From Portunus trituberculatus (lineage: Eukaryota > Arthropoda > Malacostraca > Decapoda > Portunidae): a DNA stretch of 64,000 nucleotides. Below are positions 20,369-33,800 of this stretch, in pieces. The translations under genes were made by a program, and so were the position numbers. The stretch lies in contig NC_059281.1 in NCBI RefSeq assembly GCF_017591435.1, positions 14,027,402-14,091,401 of the forward strand. Direction: 5' to 3'. The notes under the pieces were generated by a model that was given only the letters and a program-made list of their open reading frames with translations, did not search any database and was not told the origin of the DNA. How positions within the stretch are numbered: the first letter of the stretch is position 1; each line of letters opens with the position of its first letter.

Positions 20369-23300
20369 GTAAATACTCCACCTCCTGCTGTCATGTTTTA
20401 ACCAGCCTTAAGTTGTAGTTCAGCTAAGGGTTATTGATACATGCTGCACAGTTCCTGCTTTAGTAAAGAATGAAGTAGCAAGTTTTTGAGTATAGATTTT
20501 CAGAATTTGAAAGATGGTGAAATTCCTCTTCTCCCATTTATTTACCTGTATGCCCAGCCAGATGGGAGCAGGGGTAGATGTAATTAAGGTGGACCTGATA
20601 AAGGTTTTCTAAATAGGCTTTGTCACACCTGAGTTACTGGGGCTGTTAGTGTGTTTTGCCCTTGGGTTAGTGAGAGAGAGGCTCATATTCTCAAACACTT
20701 CTGTGCTTCACATCCACTATTTCAAAAAGCTTTATTTAAATTTACACATGTTTTTCAAGGTATTTTTATGGTTTTAGAGGCAGTGTAACAAGATTTTTAC
20801 ATTATTAACTGGAGAAACACTCTTGATAACCCAGATAACCCATCTCTGTAGCCTTTGAAAATAATTGTGGTGCAAGAGCAAAGTGTTTTAATACATGCCA
20901 GAGAGAGAGTGCAAATTTTGTTGCTTGGGATATACAAGTAAGGTCTGAGCATGGAATGAAAGTTGAAGGCAGTGTAAATGAGCTAGTTAGGAAATGCCTT
21001 GGTTATGATGGATACTGAGAGAAGTGAAGGTACATGTGGAATGCTTGTATGTCCTGTTAGGGAGGAGATTGGTTCAACAGTAACTGAGAGAATGAAGGTG
21101 TGTGTGGAATGTTTGGTATGTCCAGTTAGGGAGGAAATTGGTTCAACAGTAACTGAGAGAATGAAGGTGTGTGTGGAATGTTTGGTATGTCCAGTTAGGG
21201 AGGAGATTAGTTCAACAGTAACTGAGAGGAATGAAGGTGTGTGGAATGTTTGGTATTTCCAGTTAGGGAGAAGATTTGTTCAACAGTAACTGAGAGAATG
21301 AAGGTATGTGTGCAATGTTTGGTATGTCCAGTTAGGGAGGAGATTGGTCCAACAGTAACTGAGAGGAATAAAGGTGTGTGTGGAATGTTTGGTATGTCCA
21401 GTTAGGGAGGAAATTAGTTCAACAGTAACTGAGAGGAATGAAGGTTTGTGTGGAATGTTTGATATGTCCAGCTTGGGGTAATGAATGGTTGATGGAGTGG
21501 TGAATGCTGTGAGGCATGAAGTGCAGTACCTTGTGATGGTGTGATCTACAGGAGAGCAACATGATCAGCTGGTGCCCTAGTTGATTGTGTTACTCAGAAT
21601 TGGTCCCATGTTGACACAATTGATGTTAAGGTAATCTGTATTAGTGGTCACAGAGTATGTAGTTTTGAGGTACAATTGTGTGCCATACAAGGAACTGTGT
21701 AGTACGGTATCAGTAACCCTAGTGTGGTGAGGTTATCACTGCTGCTGTAGGTAAGACTTGTTGTCACTGTGAGTCTGAATACCATCATACGCGCTGCTCT
21801 GTGTTGTGTGATGGGAGGAGCGACTCAGACACTGCTATCTGCTGCTCAGTACTTTGCCATGCACATGCTTGTGGTCTATGCACAGGAATGGAACTGGTGG
21901 TTATCTTTTCTTTAAATCTTAGCATTATGATAATATTGTAATTTGAGTATTTGTTTTATTCATTTTCTTTCTTTTTATTATTTTATTATTTGTGCTTAGA
22001 CAGAAAGATTAAAATTAATATGCATTTTATAAGAAGGAAACTTTTTGAAAATTTTCAACATTTATTTTACATATGTATTTATTGGGAGTATTATAGAAAA
22101 AGTAAATTGTGCTGACCCGTAGGGCAAGGCAGATAATCCGTGCAATGCTGCCATATCTCTTATTACTTCAAGGAAAATGGAATAACTGTTCTTTATTCAG
22201 TTTAATGCATGGCTCTGCTAAAAAAAAACTTGGGGACAAGCCATGAAGATGCCATAGGTAAATTAAATACAGTAAAGGTGTTGGTTATAAAAGTAAAAAT
22301 GAGGCTGATAATTTACCTAATATTTACTATTATGTCCTCTCGAGATACTCAGTGTAATATAATGAGTGAGGAAAAGAAACGCTGACAAAGTTGTGGTGGT
22401 GTGGTGCGTATCTTGTTTGCACTGGGATGAATCCTCTTCATTGTGGCTTCAGATATACCAACTGCATCTGCTGTCCTCTTCCTCACTTGATTTGTGGGTA
22501 AAAGTGATCCTTGCAAGCTTTTTCTTTTAAGAAGTATCTATTGATTCTGTAGACAAACTCCTTGGTTTGTCAGTACACAGTAAGACTGGGAAGCGTCAGT
22601 CTCTTCTTCCATCGTGGCGACCAGATGAGAAGTGAGTCAATTTGCACCTGTGTGGTGACCTGACTCCTCCTTTCCCCAGAAAAAATCCCGCCTCGGGTCG
22701 AATGGCAACGTCCTCCGTCCTGATATGCCATGTTGTCATACATGTCCATAAAATAACTTCATTTGATGTGGTGTATAACACTTATTTGTATCACCTGCTA
22801 TTTAATGAAATAGTCAGAATATTCTTAGAATGCCATTTGTTGATAATACTTTGATTAAAGGACAATGAGTAGTATAGGCTGAATGTTTTGATTGGAAATC
22901 TGCCAGAATGGCGAACAGTACAATTTAGTTTTACTATAGTATGCCATAACTTTTGCTCAGTGGTATTAGTAACCTGTAAGGCAATAGATCTGAGAAGGAA
23001 ATTAATAAAGACACACTTCTCAAGAAAGCTATTTGAAGTGCAGTTAACACTCAGTATACCTGAATGGGAGGCAGACATCCACTAGTATAAAGGAAAAGAA
23101 TCACACTTTTAAGTACCCTAGAAAGAAAGCTAAGACAGAAACATCTCTATCTTTATTGCCACACTGCCTCACTATCCTTCCATCCTTGCCATTTATGTGT
23201 GTCTGGTCAAGGATGGAGGAGAGGCACAGCATGGCATTAATTAGTCAATATTTCTGCCTCAGCCTTCGTTTTTGGAGTGCCACAAGGAATAAATTTGTTA

Positions 23301-23379
23301 CAGATGTTGACAAAGGTGACAATGATTGCAAGACCAGGAACCCAGCAAGGGGAAAATAAGTGAAAGAATTTAGTGATGT

Positions 23380-23432
<53 letters not shown>

Positions 23433-23993
23433 GTATAGTTACCAAGTCTTAAAGAAAAACTTCATGTGTTGATGTTTGGACCTTCTTTGTATTCCTTTGT
23501 ATTCTACTCTCGTAGCTGAAAAGATGGCGAGAGAAAGAGAGGGAGGGGTTGGGCACATAGTTGAGAGGAGCACATTCTTTTTAACACCTTCATTACTGGG
23601 ATGCATTTTCACCACGAGTTTTGGGTGTGAGTAGACAATTTTATTTACTTTTGGAATGGTTTATGGAGGTCCGAAGATTAATGGCCAGAGTCTTCATTAT
23701 TTTATTCCCCACATATGTTTCTGAAGTTGTATAAAATCACCAAATAGTAAGCAGAATGTATATGAAAACATGTCATAGCACTGAAGGAGTCAATCATCCT
23801 TCAATATGTGCATTGCCTTGTTTGTCTCCCTTCTGTAAGTCTCCACACATAAAGTAATGATGAACAGAGTGAAAAAATGGATAAGAACTAGAAGAAGGAA
23901 GATCACGAAGAAATTTATGTAATGTCTGTGGGTGTTTGTGGGGGATACGTGGAAATATCACTCAAAAACACTTAAGAAAACAGACTAATAATG

Positions 23994-24070
<77 letters not shown>

Positions 24071-27000
24071 CTATTGGAACTGATAGTGGGCAAGAAAAAT
24101 GTGTGGTATGGTTTATTTATACCTTATGGCAAAGTTTAATGATGTGAACAGCTGTGAAGGTTTGTGGTGTTCTTTATGCTTCATTACTCTTCTGAATCAA
24201 GCTGAAATTGTCCATTAAGAGTGTATAGACATGTTTAACGCCTTCAGTATTGGACTCATTTTTACTTTGAGATTTGTTTATGATTAGACCATTTTATTGA
24301 CATTAGGGAAGGTCTGTGGAGGGCAGAAGATTAACAGCCACAGCCTTCACTATTTTAATCTCCACATGATTTTGTGAAGCTGTAGAAAATCACCAAATAG
24401 TAGCCAGAATGGATGTGGAAAAGGATCATGGTACTTAAGGGGTTGGATTGGTGATTTGGCTTATAGTACTTTAATATTATCCTCTGGTCAGCACTGGGTA
24501 GGACAAGATGTGAATTTTTTTTTTTATTTATCTATTTATTTTTCTATTTATTCATTTATGTTTATTTCATTTGATTTATTTTATTATTATTTTATTTCTT
24601 ATTTTATTTTTTTTATTGGTTTATATTTTTTTCTGAACTTTGCACCACAGTAAATGACCGTAAGAGATTCCATGTTTGAGGGTGACTGACCTTCATTACT
24701 TGCCTAAATTAAGTGAGTGAGGAAGTCAAGGATGAACTGGCCCTGTTTTGCTATTCATCGTCAGGCCTCCACTCGCTCACAGCTTACACAACACAGGCTA
24801 CAGAATTATTGGCATTTCATCTCACACCTTATCTAGATATACCATTAATTGACCAACCTACATGCAAGGAACAGCTATGGTGGGTTAACGCCTTCAGTAC
24901 TGGAATGCATTTCTACCTTTAGTTTTTGCTATAATAAGACTATTTTATTGACATCAGGATGGGTCTGTGAAGGTCAAAAGATTAATGGCCACAATTTTCA
25001 CTATCTTAATCCCGACATGAGTTTCTGAATCTATAAAATCACCAAATAATACGCAAAATGAATAGGAAAATACGTCATGGTATTGAAGGAGTAAAGAACA
25101 TAAGACAAGAGGGAAGCTGCAAGAGACTGTTGGCCTACACGTGGCAGTCCCTTATGAGCAAAGCTACTTAATCCCATCTACCATCCCCATCCATAAATAT
25201 ATCTAATCTTTTAAAGCTCCCTATTGACTCAACACTAGCATGATTACTCAGTCCGTTCTATGCCTGACTGTGCAAGATTGGAAGTTTGGTCTCACACAGG
25301 AGGGAGGGGAGGGAGACAGGAGTGAGTTGGGCGTGGGCTTCCTTAGTGAATGGGAGAGTAGTGTCTTTGCCCCCTGCTGGGTACTGAACAATGTAGTAGT
25401 GCGGAGTTGGCACCGGCTTTACAATGAGTAGTGGGCAGTGCATTGAATCCGGTGGGCGGGGTTCAAGCTGGCTGAGAGGCGCGGAGTGGTGGCTGTTAGA
25501 TAAGATTCGGGGCACGTTGGGTGGAGTGGATTACGTGGAGGGCGTGAGATGAGGTTATTGGTGGTGGTATATGGTAGCATAGGATTGACGCCCGTATGCA
25601 GAAACGCCTTTTCTTTTCACTACGACGATTTTGCAAGGCCACAGAGACAACTAGTCGGGTTTTCAAGTGTTTCTCCTTTTAAAAAACTAGAAATCTTGCC
25701 ATTTTATCGCTAGAATAATAAAAATACTCTTAAAAACACGAGTGTCTTCAACTGGAGTCTTTGGCAAGCAGTGATGGTGAGAGAGCAAAGCGTTTCAGAA
25801 TATGGGGCTGAGTGCAGTGGTTGTAATAATGGGTTGGGGGGAGGGTAAGGTGCGCAAGTAGTACCATTGCGTGCTGGCAGAGAGTAATGGTTGGCGGGCG
25901 TCCAGGCTACCTGTGAGAGGCGCCAGTATCCCCAGGCAGTGGTGTTTGGTGGAGCACGTACGCACATCACACGCCCATGTCCGCTCCTGTAGGTGGTTTG
26001 GTGAGGTTAGGAAGTGATACGTGTGTTCTGAGTGTGCCTAGAGATACGTAAACATGACTGTGTGTGTGTGTGTGTGTGTGTGTGCGTCGTGTGTCGTGTC
26101 CTAGCCTTATCAAGTGTCTGTCCTGCTTGGCCTGTATGGTGTGATGGTGTTTACGTCAGACGGTGTGATGGTGTTATTTTCTGCTAACATGAGCGTCTCG
26201 TGGTGATTAGGACTGATTGAGGGAGTCAGGGCGATGATGATGATAGTGATGTTACTATGAATAATAATTTTGTGCAGGTTGCATACTTATAATTTTCCTC
26301 CTCCTCCTCCTCCTCCTCCAATACATTTATCCACCACATAATTTATTCAGTAGCCATGGTGAGAAATGTACTGGCAATTTGGAGGCGTGTATGTTGAACC
26401 CAGCACCTCGGGGACTGGCATCTAAGTGGACCTTTTTGTTTGTTCGTTTTTCTTGCCCTTAGCCAGATTTCCCCTCTTATATAAGAAAAGAAAAAAAAAA
26501 AAGCCTGATGGAGCGTGGCGAGGCGAAGATTAGTGGAATTATACCCTTCAGTACCATGACGCGTTTCCTTATTCATTCTGCTTACCATTGGGTGAATTTA
26601 TACACCTTCAGAAACATATGTTGGGGATTGAAATAGTGAAGACTGTGGCCATTAATCTTCTGACCTCCATAGACCCTTCGTAATATCAATGAAATGGTCT
26701 AATCGTACACAAATCTCGAGGTAATAATGCGACCCAGTACTGAAAGGGTTAATTATCGTCAGTGATGTGGCCAGATAGGGGAAGAGGGCGAGAGATAGCA
26801 ATGTGATGTGTTCGGTGCCCGTGTGACCGAGTGAGGCGCCTGATCAGCTGTTGACAGGCTAAGGAAACGTTTGGTGGCCTTGTTCGTGTTGGCAGTGTGC
26901 GCCGCGGGTGAAGTGAGGCTACGAGGAGGGGGCTGGGGATGCTGTGTTCACCTTAGGCTTTACTGGTGGTGGTGTTGTGGCTTGGCCGATAAGGTGTTAT

Positions 27001-27248
27001 CAGGGCCCTGGTGAAAAGAGTTGTGTGACGTCATGGAGTGTAATGAAGTGGTGGTGTACTTTCTTCGTCCCCTCCTCCCTCCGCACGCCGCGCCCCCCGG
27101 CTGGCTGGCTGGCTATCTTGGGAACAATGCCGGCAAGTGTCAGTACGTGGGCGGGGTGACCACGGCAGGGCAGGGCGCCGGGTTGATTTGCCCGGCAGGA
27201 AGTCAAGATGGTATTAACTCTTACTTGCCGTAGTGGAGGACCTCCCGT

Positions 27249-27321
<73 letters not shown>

Positions 27322-28348
27322 TGTCTCGTCAGAGACTGCAGCAGATCAAAAAGTGAAACACACACACATACACGGCCCGGTAGCTCAGTGGTTAGAGCGC
27401 TGGCTTCACAAGCCAGATGACCGGGGTTCGATTCCCCGGCCGGGTGGAGATATTTGGGTGTGTCTCCTTTCACGTGTAGCCCCTGTTCACCTAGCAGTGA
27501 GTAGGTACGGGATGTAAATCGAGGAGTTGTGACCTTGTCCCGGTGTGTGGTGTGTGCCTGGTCTCAGACCTATCCCAAGATCGGAAATAATGAGTTCTGA
27601 GCTCGTTCCGTAGGGTAACGTCTGGCTGTCTCGTCAGCAGATCAAACAGTGAATTACACACTGCTGTTTCGTCAGAGACTGCAGCAGATCAAACAGTGAA
27701 ACACACACACACACACACACACACAGTAGCAGTGTGTTCAGTGTGCATTTAGTCATGGCTGTATTTCTTGTTCCCTAGAGTTAGCTAAGATTATCACCTC
27801 ATCCCACGAAGCCTCGACTCGCTCTCTTCTGCTTCACCTCCCTGAGTTTATGATGTACAGTATATTTGTGTCGCGGGACACCAAGCAGTGTTCCTTGGTG
27901 GCACGAGGTTAGGCAGTGACAGGCCTGCTCAAAGTCCACGGCTACATTGGGACCCTTGTATTTGTTCTGCCATCATCACTATCACCATCATCGGCCTTCA
28001 AAACTAAACCCTCCGCAAACGAGATATGGTTGAGGTGGTGTCAAGCCGCACAACGCCACGCTGGCTCGCTGTACCTCGGGCTGGGAACATCTGTGGTCTG
28101 CTTGGTGGAGCTTCGTGGCGGCACCTGTGTAGCCCCTCTAGTCGGTGAAAAACTCAGGCCCCTTGACCTCGCCAATGCACTGCTCCATTTGAAGGCCTTC
28201 CTATGTAAACCCATGTTATCCACTGTTATCTTATCTGATGCTGAGATGCGGCGTTGCGTTCCCCATATCTTGCCGGATTGGTTGCCGCCTGTCTTGTATA
28301 CTTCATCCCCTTGACGAGGCTTAGCGTAGCACCAGCCGGAATAAGAAT

Positions 28349-28392
<44 letters not shown>

Positions 28393-28861
28393 AAGCCCTG
28401 GATGTGTTAAAACCCTTCATTGAAATCATTGAAATGTACTCGCATGTGTCCTGTCACCGTTTTCCACACTTCTCCCTCCCCATCGGCCACCTGCATTAGT
28501 CACCAGCTGCTGCCTGCATGATTCACCCACCTCGCAGCCTCCAGTGTTCCATTTGACGATATTTTTTGGCCTTTCCTCGCTCCCCTCTGAGTAATTGGTG
28601 GCGAATTCTGTGCCATTGCTGGGAGTGTCACTGAATCGCACCAATGGGAACACCGTGCTGAGTGAGCCTGAATCCTTAGTTTATCTCGCCTCAGACCAAC
28701 AAGTTGATCAATGATAGTATTTCACTGAGATATGCAGAAGTATTGCTGTCCCCTTTGTGAATTGATAGATGATCCTGACTCAATAACTGGTCATGTATTG
28801 TGTGTTCCCTTGATCTTGGTGTTACAGAAAGTTGTGTTGGATGATGCCGAGGTGTTAGGAA

Positions 28862-28923
<62 letters not shown>

Positions 28924-29088
28924 CGGTAGGGCAAATGCTTCAAAGGGCTAGTAGGTGCATCGAGGGTGGTGGCACACCTGTTAGCCCACCTGTTCACATC
29001 CTCCTTGCCTCTATTTTTCCCTGTCCCTTGTGCGTAGATGTGCCTCCACGCTGGCCGGCGACACGTGTACAGTATGTGTGTGTGTGTG

Positions 29089-29122
<34 letters not shown>

Positions 29123-29845
29123 AAATAAGCACAAGAAGATAACATGTAATGAGTATACGGAGATAACATTTAACACTGAGGATCACAATGAGATACACAA
29201 TAGAACACATTAATACTTGCATATCACCTGACTTAATGAGACTTCTGGAGGCTTAGCGTGCTTATCAGCCACACATGCAGCGATAGGAGAGCTGAGCGAT
29301 GTTCCTGCAGTGCTTGGGGTGGCTACTGTTGTATGTATCTACCCTGTCTCTACTGCTGTGTTGGTGGTTTGTTTTCCTACAGGTGTTCGGTTCTGGCCAC
29401 AGTTGTTAGTCTAGTAGCTTCACAGGCAAAGAAACGATGTGGCTTAATCATACTTGGCGATTCAAATAACCTTACTCTTGAGACACTACATTCTAAAGAA
29501 TCACACGAGTTTTAAAAGACTTATATTGCCTTTGTAGTGATATAAACAAGATTTCTTTACTATTAACAGGAGAGACAGTATTGGGAAACCGACTAATCAT
29601 CTCTGTGGCCTTAAAAACACTCATGGTGAGAGAGTTTTATAAAGCAAGCAATGTAGCGATGAGTATACGAGAGACGGCCATTATTCCGTTATTTCTTCAT
29701 CTAGCGGGAAAGGAGCAGTGATGGTGGTCTCAGTGTTAGCAAGTGTTCAGACCGCGTCATTGCTCCTCTGTTACACGATACCGCGGTGTGGATGTTGTGA
29801 GTATTGTGTGTGTGAACGAAATTTGTTGCAGAGGGGTTAGGTATT

Positions 29846-29925
<80 letters not shown>

Positions 29926-29969
29926 ATCTATTTTGAACGAAGATCTGGGCTATATTTTGAATGCCCTCT

Positions 29970-30033
<64 letters not shown>

Positions 30034-30195
30034 TATTGGATCGTATTCTGAAGGTTTTCATTGACGTAGGGAACATAGAAGAAAAAAAAATTATATCTAC
30101 ACAGTTCCGGGGTAAAAATTATTCGTGTGGTATTAGGAAGCGCTTTTTTTTTTTTTTTTTTATTTATTTGATACTTTTTTCTTTTTATTTTTTCT

Positions 30196-30229
<34 letters not shown>

Positions 30230-30767
30230 TTTTTTCTACACCGTTGATAGTATGAAATATAATAGCAGTAACATGTCATTTGATTAGGTGCCAAGTCAAG
30301 TCAGAGGCCATACATTGATGACTAACCTGAACCCCTTCAATACTAGGTCACCTTTTTACTTTGAGATTTGCGTACGATAGAACCATTTTATTGACATTAG
30401 GAAGGGTCTATGGAGTTCAGAAGATTGATGGCCCCAGTCTTCACTATTTCAATCCCCCACGTGAGTTTCTGAAGCTGTATAAAATCACCAAATAGTAAGC
30501 AGAATGAATAAGGAAATGTGTCATGGTACTGAAGGGGTTAATGTTATTGTAAAGCTATTGTTTCTGTGTCTTGTGGCCAGTGGAGGCGCGAGGCTGCTGT
30601 TCACTATTGCTTCTCTTTATTTCTCTTGTCGCGGTGTGATGTCCTATGCGAGGTGTACTAGTGTCTTGAGGGTGGTGGGGAGGAGGGGCCGGCGGTGTTC
30701 ATTAATGAGTAGTGTGTGTCATGTAAGTGATAGGAAAGTCCCCACACTAAAAGGCTTGATGGAATAG

Positions 30768-30850
<83 letters not shown>

Positions 30851-33800
30851 TTTATTTTGAACGAAGATCTTGACTGTATTCAGAATGTTCCCAGTATGCT
30901 CAACACACACACACTTGGGGAATAGTAAGAACGCAGTACACTTGTGTGTGCCTCGTCGCGTGTACACGTGTTTGTGTTTTGTTTACAAGAGAAGTGTCGT
31001 CACCAAGATGTAGACATTTGAAGAAATATTGTAAGGCGATAAGAAACTCGGATAAATAAAACATTGTGTATGTGTGGCGGGGAAGTTACTGTATGTGCAA
31101 GTGTGGAGGTGCAGCAGCAGCAGCAGCAGCAGTGGCGGTGGGTGTGGGGGCTGGACAGCTGGGAGTCTGGGAGGGAGGCGGTGTCTGGCAATGTTTACAG
31201 TTGATAGCGAGCGAGAGGAGAAGAGGAAAGGGACTGAACGCCTGCACCGCTACGCAGAAACCGTGTTTTATTCCTGCTAGGTTGACGTCACGAGGAAGTG
31301 CAGAAGGTGAACTAGGAAAAGCAGAAGAGAATATGTGTAGTCATAGAAAAGTCCGTACGTGGTGGGGCTGAATGAGGTGGCCCGATGTGACGCGGCTGAG
31401 AGATCAGCAACTGGAGGAGCGATGACTGCCTGAGCTGAATCAGGAATGTTTGCTGACCGGGCATGGTGTTATTGATTGCCACCACCACCACGAGACGGTG
31501 GCCAGCAGCACACGCACACAATTCATTCATTTACCGCGTCACGCTAGAAAGTGCAATTACGGAGTGTTTTGCCTTCGAGTCCAAGATGCTTTGTGCTTCA
31601 TTGTTTACGGTGGCGAGTAAGTGAATCTCAGTCACAAACTAATATAGTAAGCAATACGCCAAAGACGGAGTTTGGAGTTTAAAGTTGTCGAAATTATTAG
31701 TGGCTGGAATATTGTTAAACATCCTCGCTACCAAAATGGTGCTTTGGAGAGAGAACGCGAACAGTCACTCTCGCATCAAGTCGCGGAGGAAGTGGTTCGA
31801 TCACAGGACAAGCAGGCATTACTCTGATGCGAATAAAAGATCGACGAGTAGGCATCCTCAGGAAAAATGCAAGTCTCGGATTGTGAAAACAATGGAGGAA
31901 AGTGAGAGACTACAGAAAGAAATCAGGAAAATAGAGAAACAAAATTGTGCCCAGCAGAGGCGCCTTCAAGAACTCGAGAGACTAGTGATGCAGCTCACGC
32001 AAGGCAAGACCCCACAGATAGTGCCAGGCATTCCACCAAACACCTTTGCCCTTAACCCAGACACGCCCAGGATTGTGAGAGAAAAGCAAAGGAAAGAAAT
32101 GGTTCCATCCCTAGCGCACTGTGAGAACCAAGCCTTGGGTTGCAGGACTGAGAAGGAAGATGCAATTCCCAGTGACCTTGTAAGTCTCATGGAAGAGTTT
32201 GATAGAAATGGTATTGAGAATGGTGTGTATGGGGTGACTCCTTCTCACAGTGTGTCTGATGCACAAGACACTGATCTGGAGCAGACGTTAGATGTGACAA
32301 TGCCAAATGAGGAGGTTTGCAAAAGCACCTCACTTGAAGGTGTCCATTCGTCACCTCTGCCAGTTTTCATCACGCCAAGCTACCAAGATAGCGCCTCTGA
32401 CAGTTACAGTACCAGATATTCCGAGGAGCCTCACCTGTTTCCTCAGCTGTGCTTCACAACTCCTGCCCTCCTTACCTTGGATGCCTTGAAGGAAACAGAG
32501 CAAAGAATAGATGAACTGGACAGTGATCATGTAAACCAAGATTTTGAGCACAGCAAATGGAATGTTGCCGTTTCCACAGTACCGATCAGGTCACCAAGAG
32601 ATTGTTCAGTTGGCAGTGTACTGAGAAAAAATAACCCATTCTCAAACCTTCTAACGTGGCTCCAGCAAACCTCTAAACCCAGTGCAGCACAGCATAAAGC
32701 CTCAGAGAAAGGACGTCTTCATGCCACGGATCAGCATGACTCGTCGGTCTGTAATGAGCCACCAGGGAGTCGCAGCCCCGGCCAGGACAGCGTTACACAG
32801 CACGTGCACAGGTGGAGCCAGTCACTGAGGCTGCCTTTCCTTTCCCCGATGCCTGAGAGTCTATACAGTGACAAGGAACCAAGTGTGAGTCCTGCATTTG
32901 GAATTCCTGTTTATTTTTTCATGTATTTATATTTGTTTTCATTCTGTTTAGTATTTTCTTTTTATTGAGGAAGTAATTCATGTCTTTATGAAATTATCTC
33001 GATCTAATTTTCCTTAGCTTGCTCATTTTATTCATTTATGGGTAGTATACAGGGTGTAACACGAGTTTCTGCGGATACTGCCAGAGGTGAAAGTACAGGT
33101 TATTCTATGTTGAAAATATTCTTTATACATTTTGAAGCTTTGTTTAGCTGTGGCATGAACATCAAGTATATATGTCTTAGCAACAGATGCAACAGTGGAG
33201 AAACACTTTTTCCACATTGCTTTAAGTTATGCAAAATGGTTTGAACACATTCATTGTCTTGGAAGGGAACTGTGTGATGTGACTAACAACATCTATCAGC
33301 TCACAACCTTCTCTCTGATTGCCAGTATGGTTTCCGTAAAGGCAGATCTACTGGTGATCTTCTTACTTTCCTAACTGAATCTTGGTCATCCTCTTTTAGG
33401 GACTTTGGTGAAACCTTTGCTGTCGGCCTTGACATATCGAAAGCCTTCGATAGAGTCTGGCACAAATCTTTAATTTCTAAACTACCCTCCTACGGATTCT
33501 ATCCTTCTCTCTGTACCTTCATCTCCAGTTTCCTTTCCGATCGTTCTATTGCTGCTGTAGTAGACGGTCACTGTTCTTCCCTAAAACTATCAACAGTGGT
33601 GTTCCACAGGGTTCTGTCCTATCACCCACTCTCTTTCTATTATTCATCAATGATCTCCTAAATCTGACTCAATGCCCTATCCACTCCTATGCTGATGATA
33701 CCACCTGCATTATTCAACAGCGTTCAACAGACGCCCAACCCAACAACAATTAAATGACTCAAGGCGAGATGCTATAGGACGCCTAACTTCTGATCTTTCA

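Larger units (their letters stand above)
28864..30847. repeat. Cluster of GT, GA, CT and CA arrays
   Basis: (GT)n at 28865-28921, (GA)n at 29093-29120, (CT)n at 29849-29921, (CA)n at 29973-30031 and (CT)n at 30771-30847. The arrays at 29.85 and 30.77 kb are followed by similar flanks (TTTTGAACGAAGATCT), so these two regions share a duplicated block. Confidence 0.92.
20369..31642. other. Large PGC-1 intron, repeat-filled
   Basis: About 11 kb between the upstream exons and the large exon at 31.7 kb. It contains a minisatellite, five TTAA elements, three copies of the second MITE family, a SINE and many microsatellites. A 132-codon open frame at 27916-28314 matches nothing I recognise. The last 0.6 kb (31070-31640) is GC-richer, with a CAG repeat, and may be the promoter for the 31.7 kb exon. 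Confidence 0.45.

Noticed and set aside
27375..27446. tRNA-Val (CAC) gene
   Set aside because: The tRNA fold is good, but it is followed directly by a SINE body and tail, so it is the head of a retroposon and not a tRNA gene.
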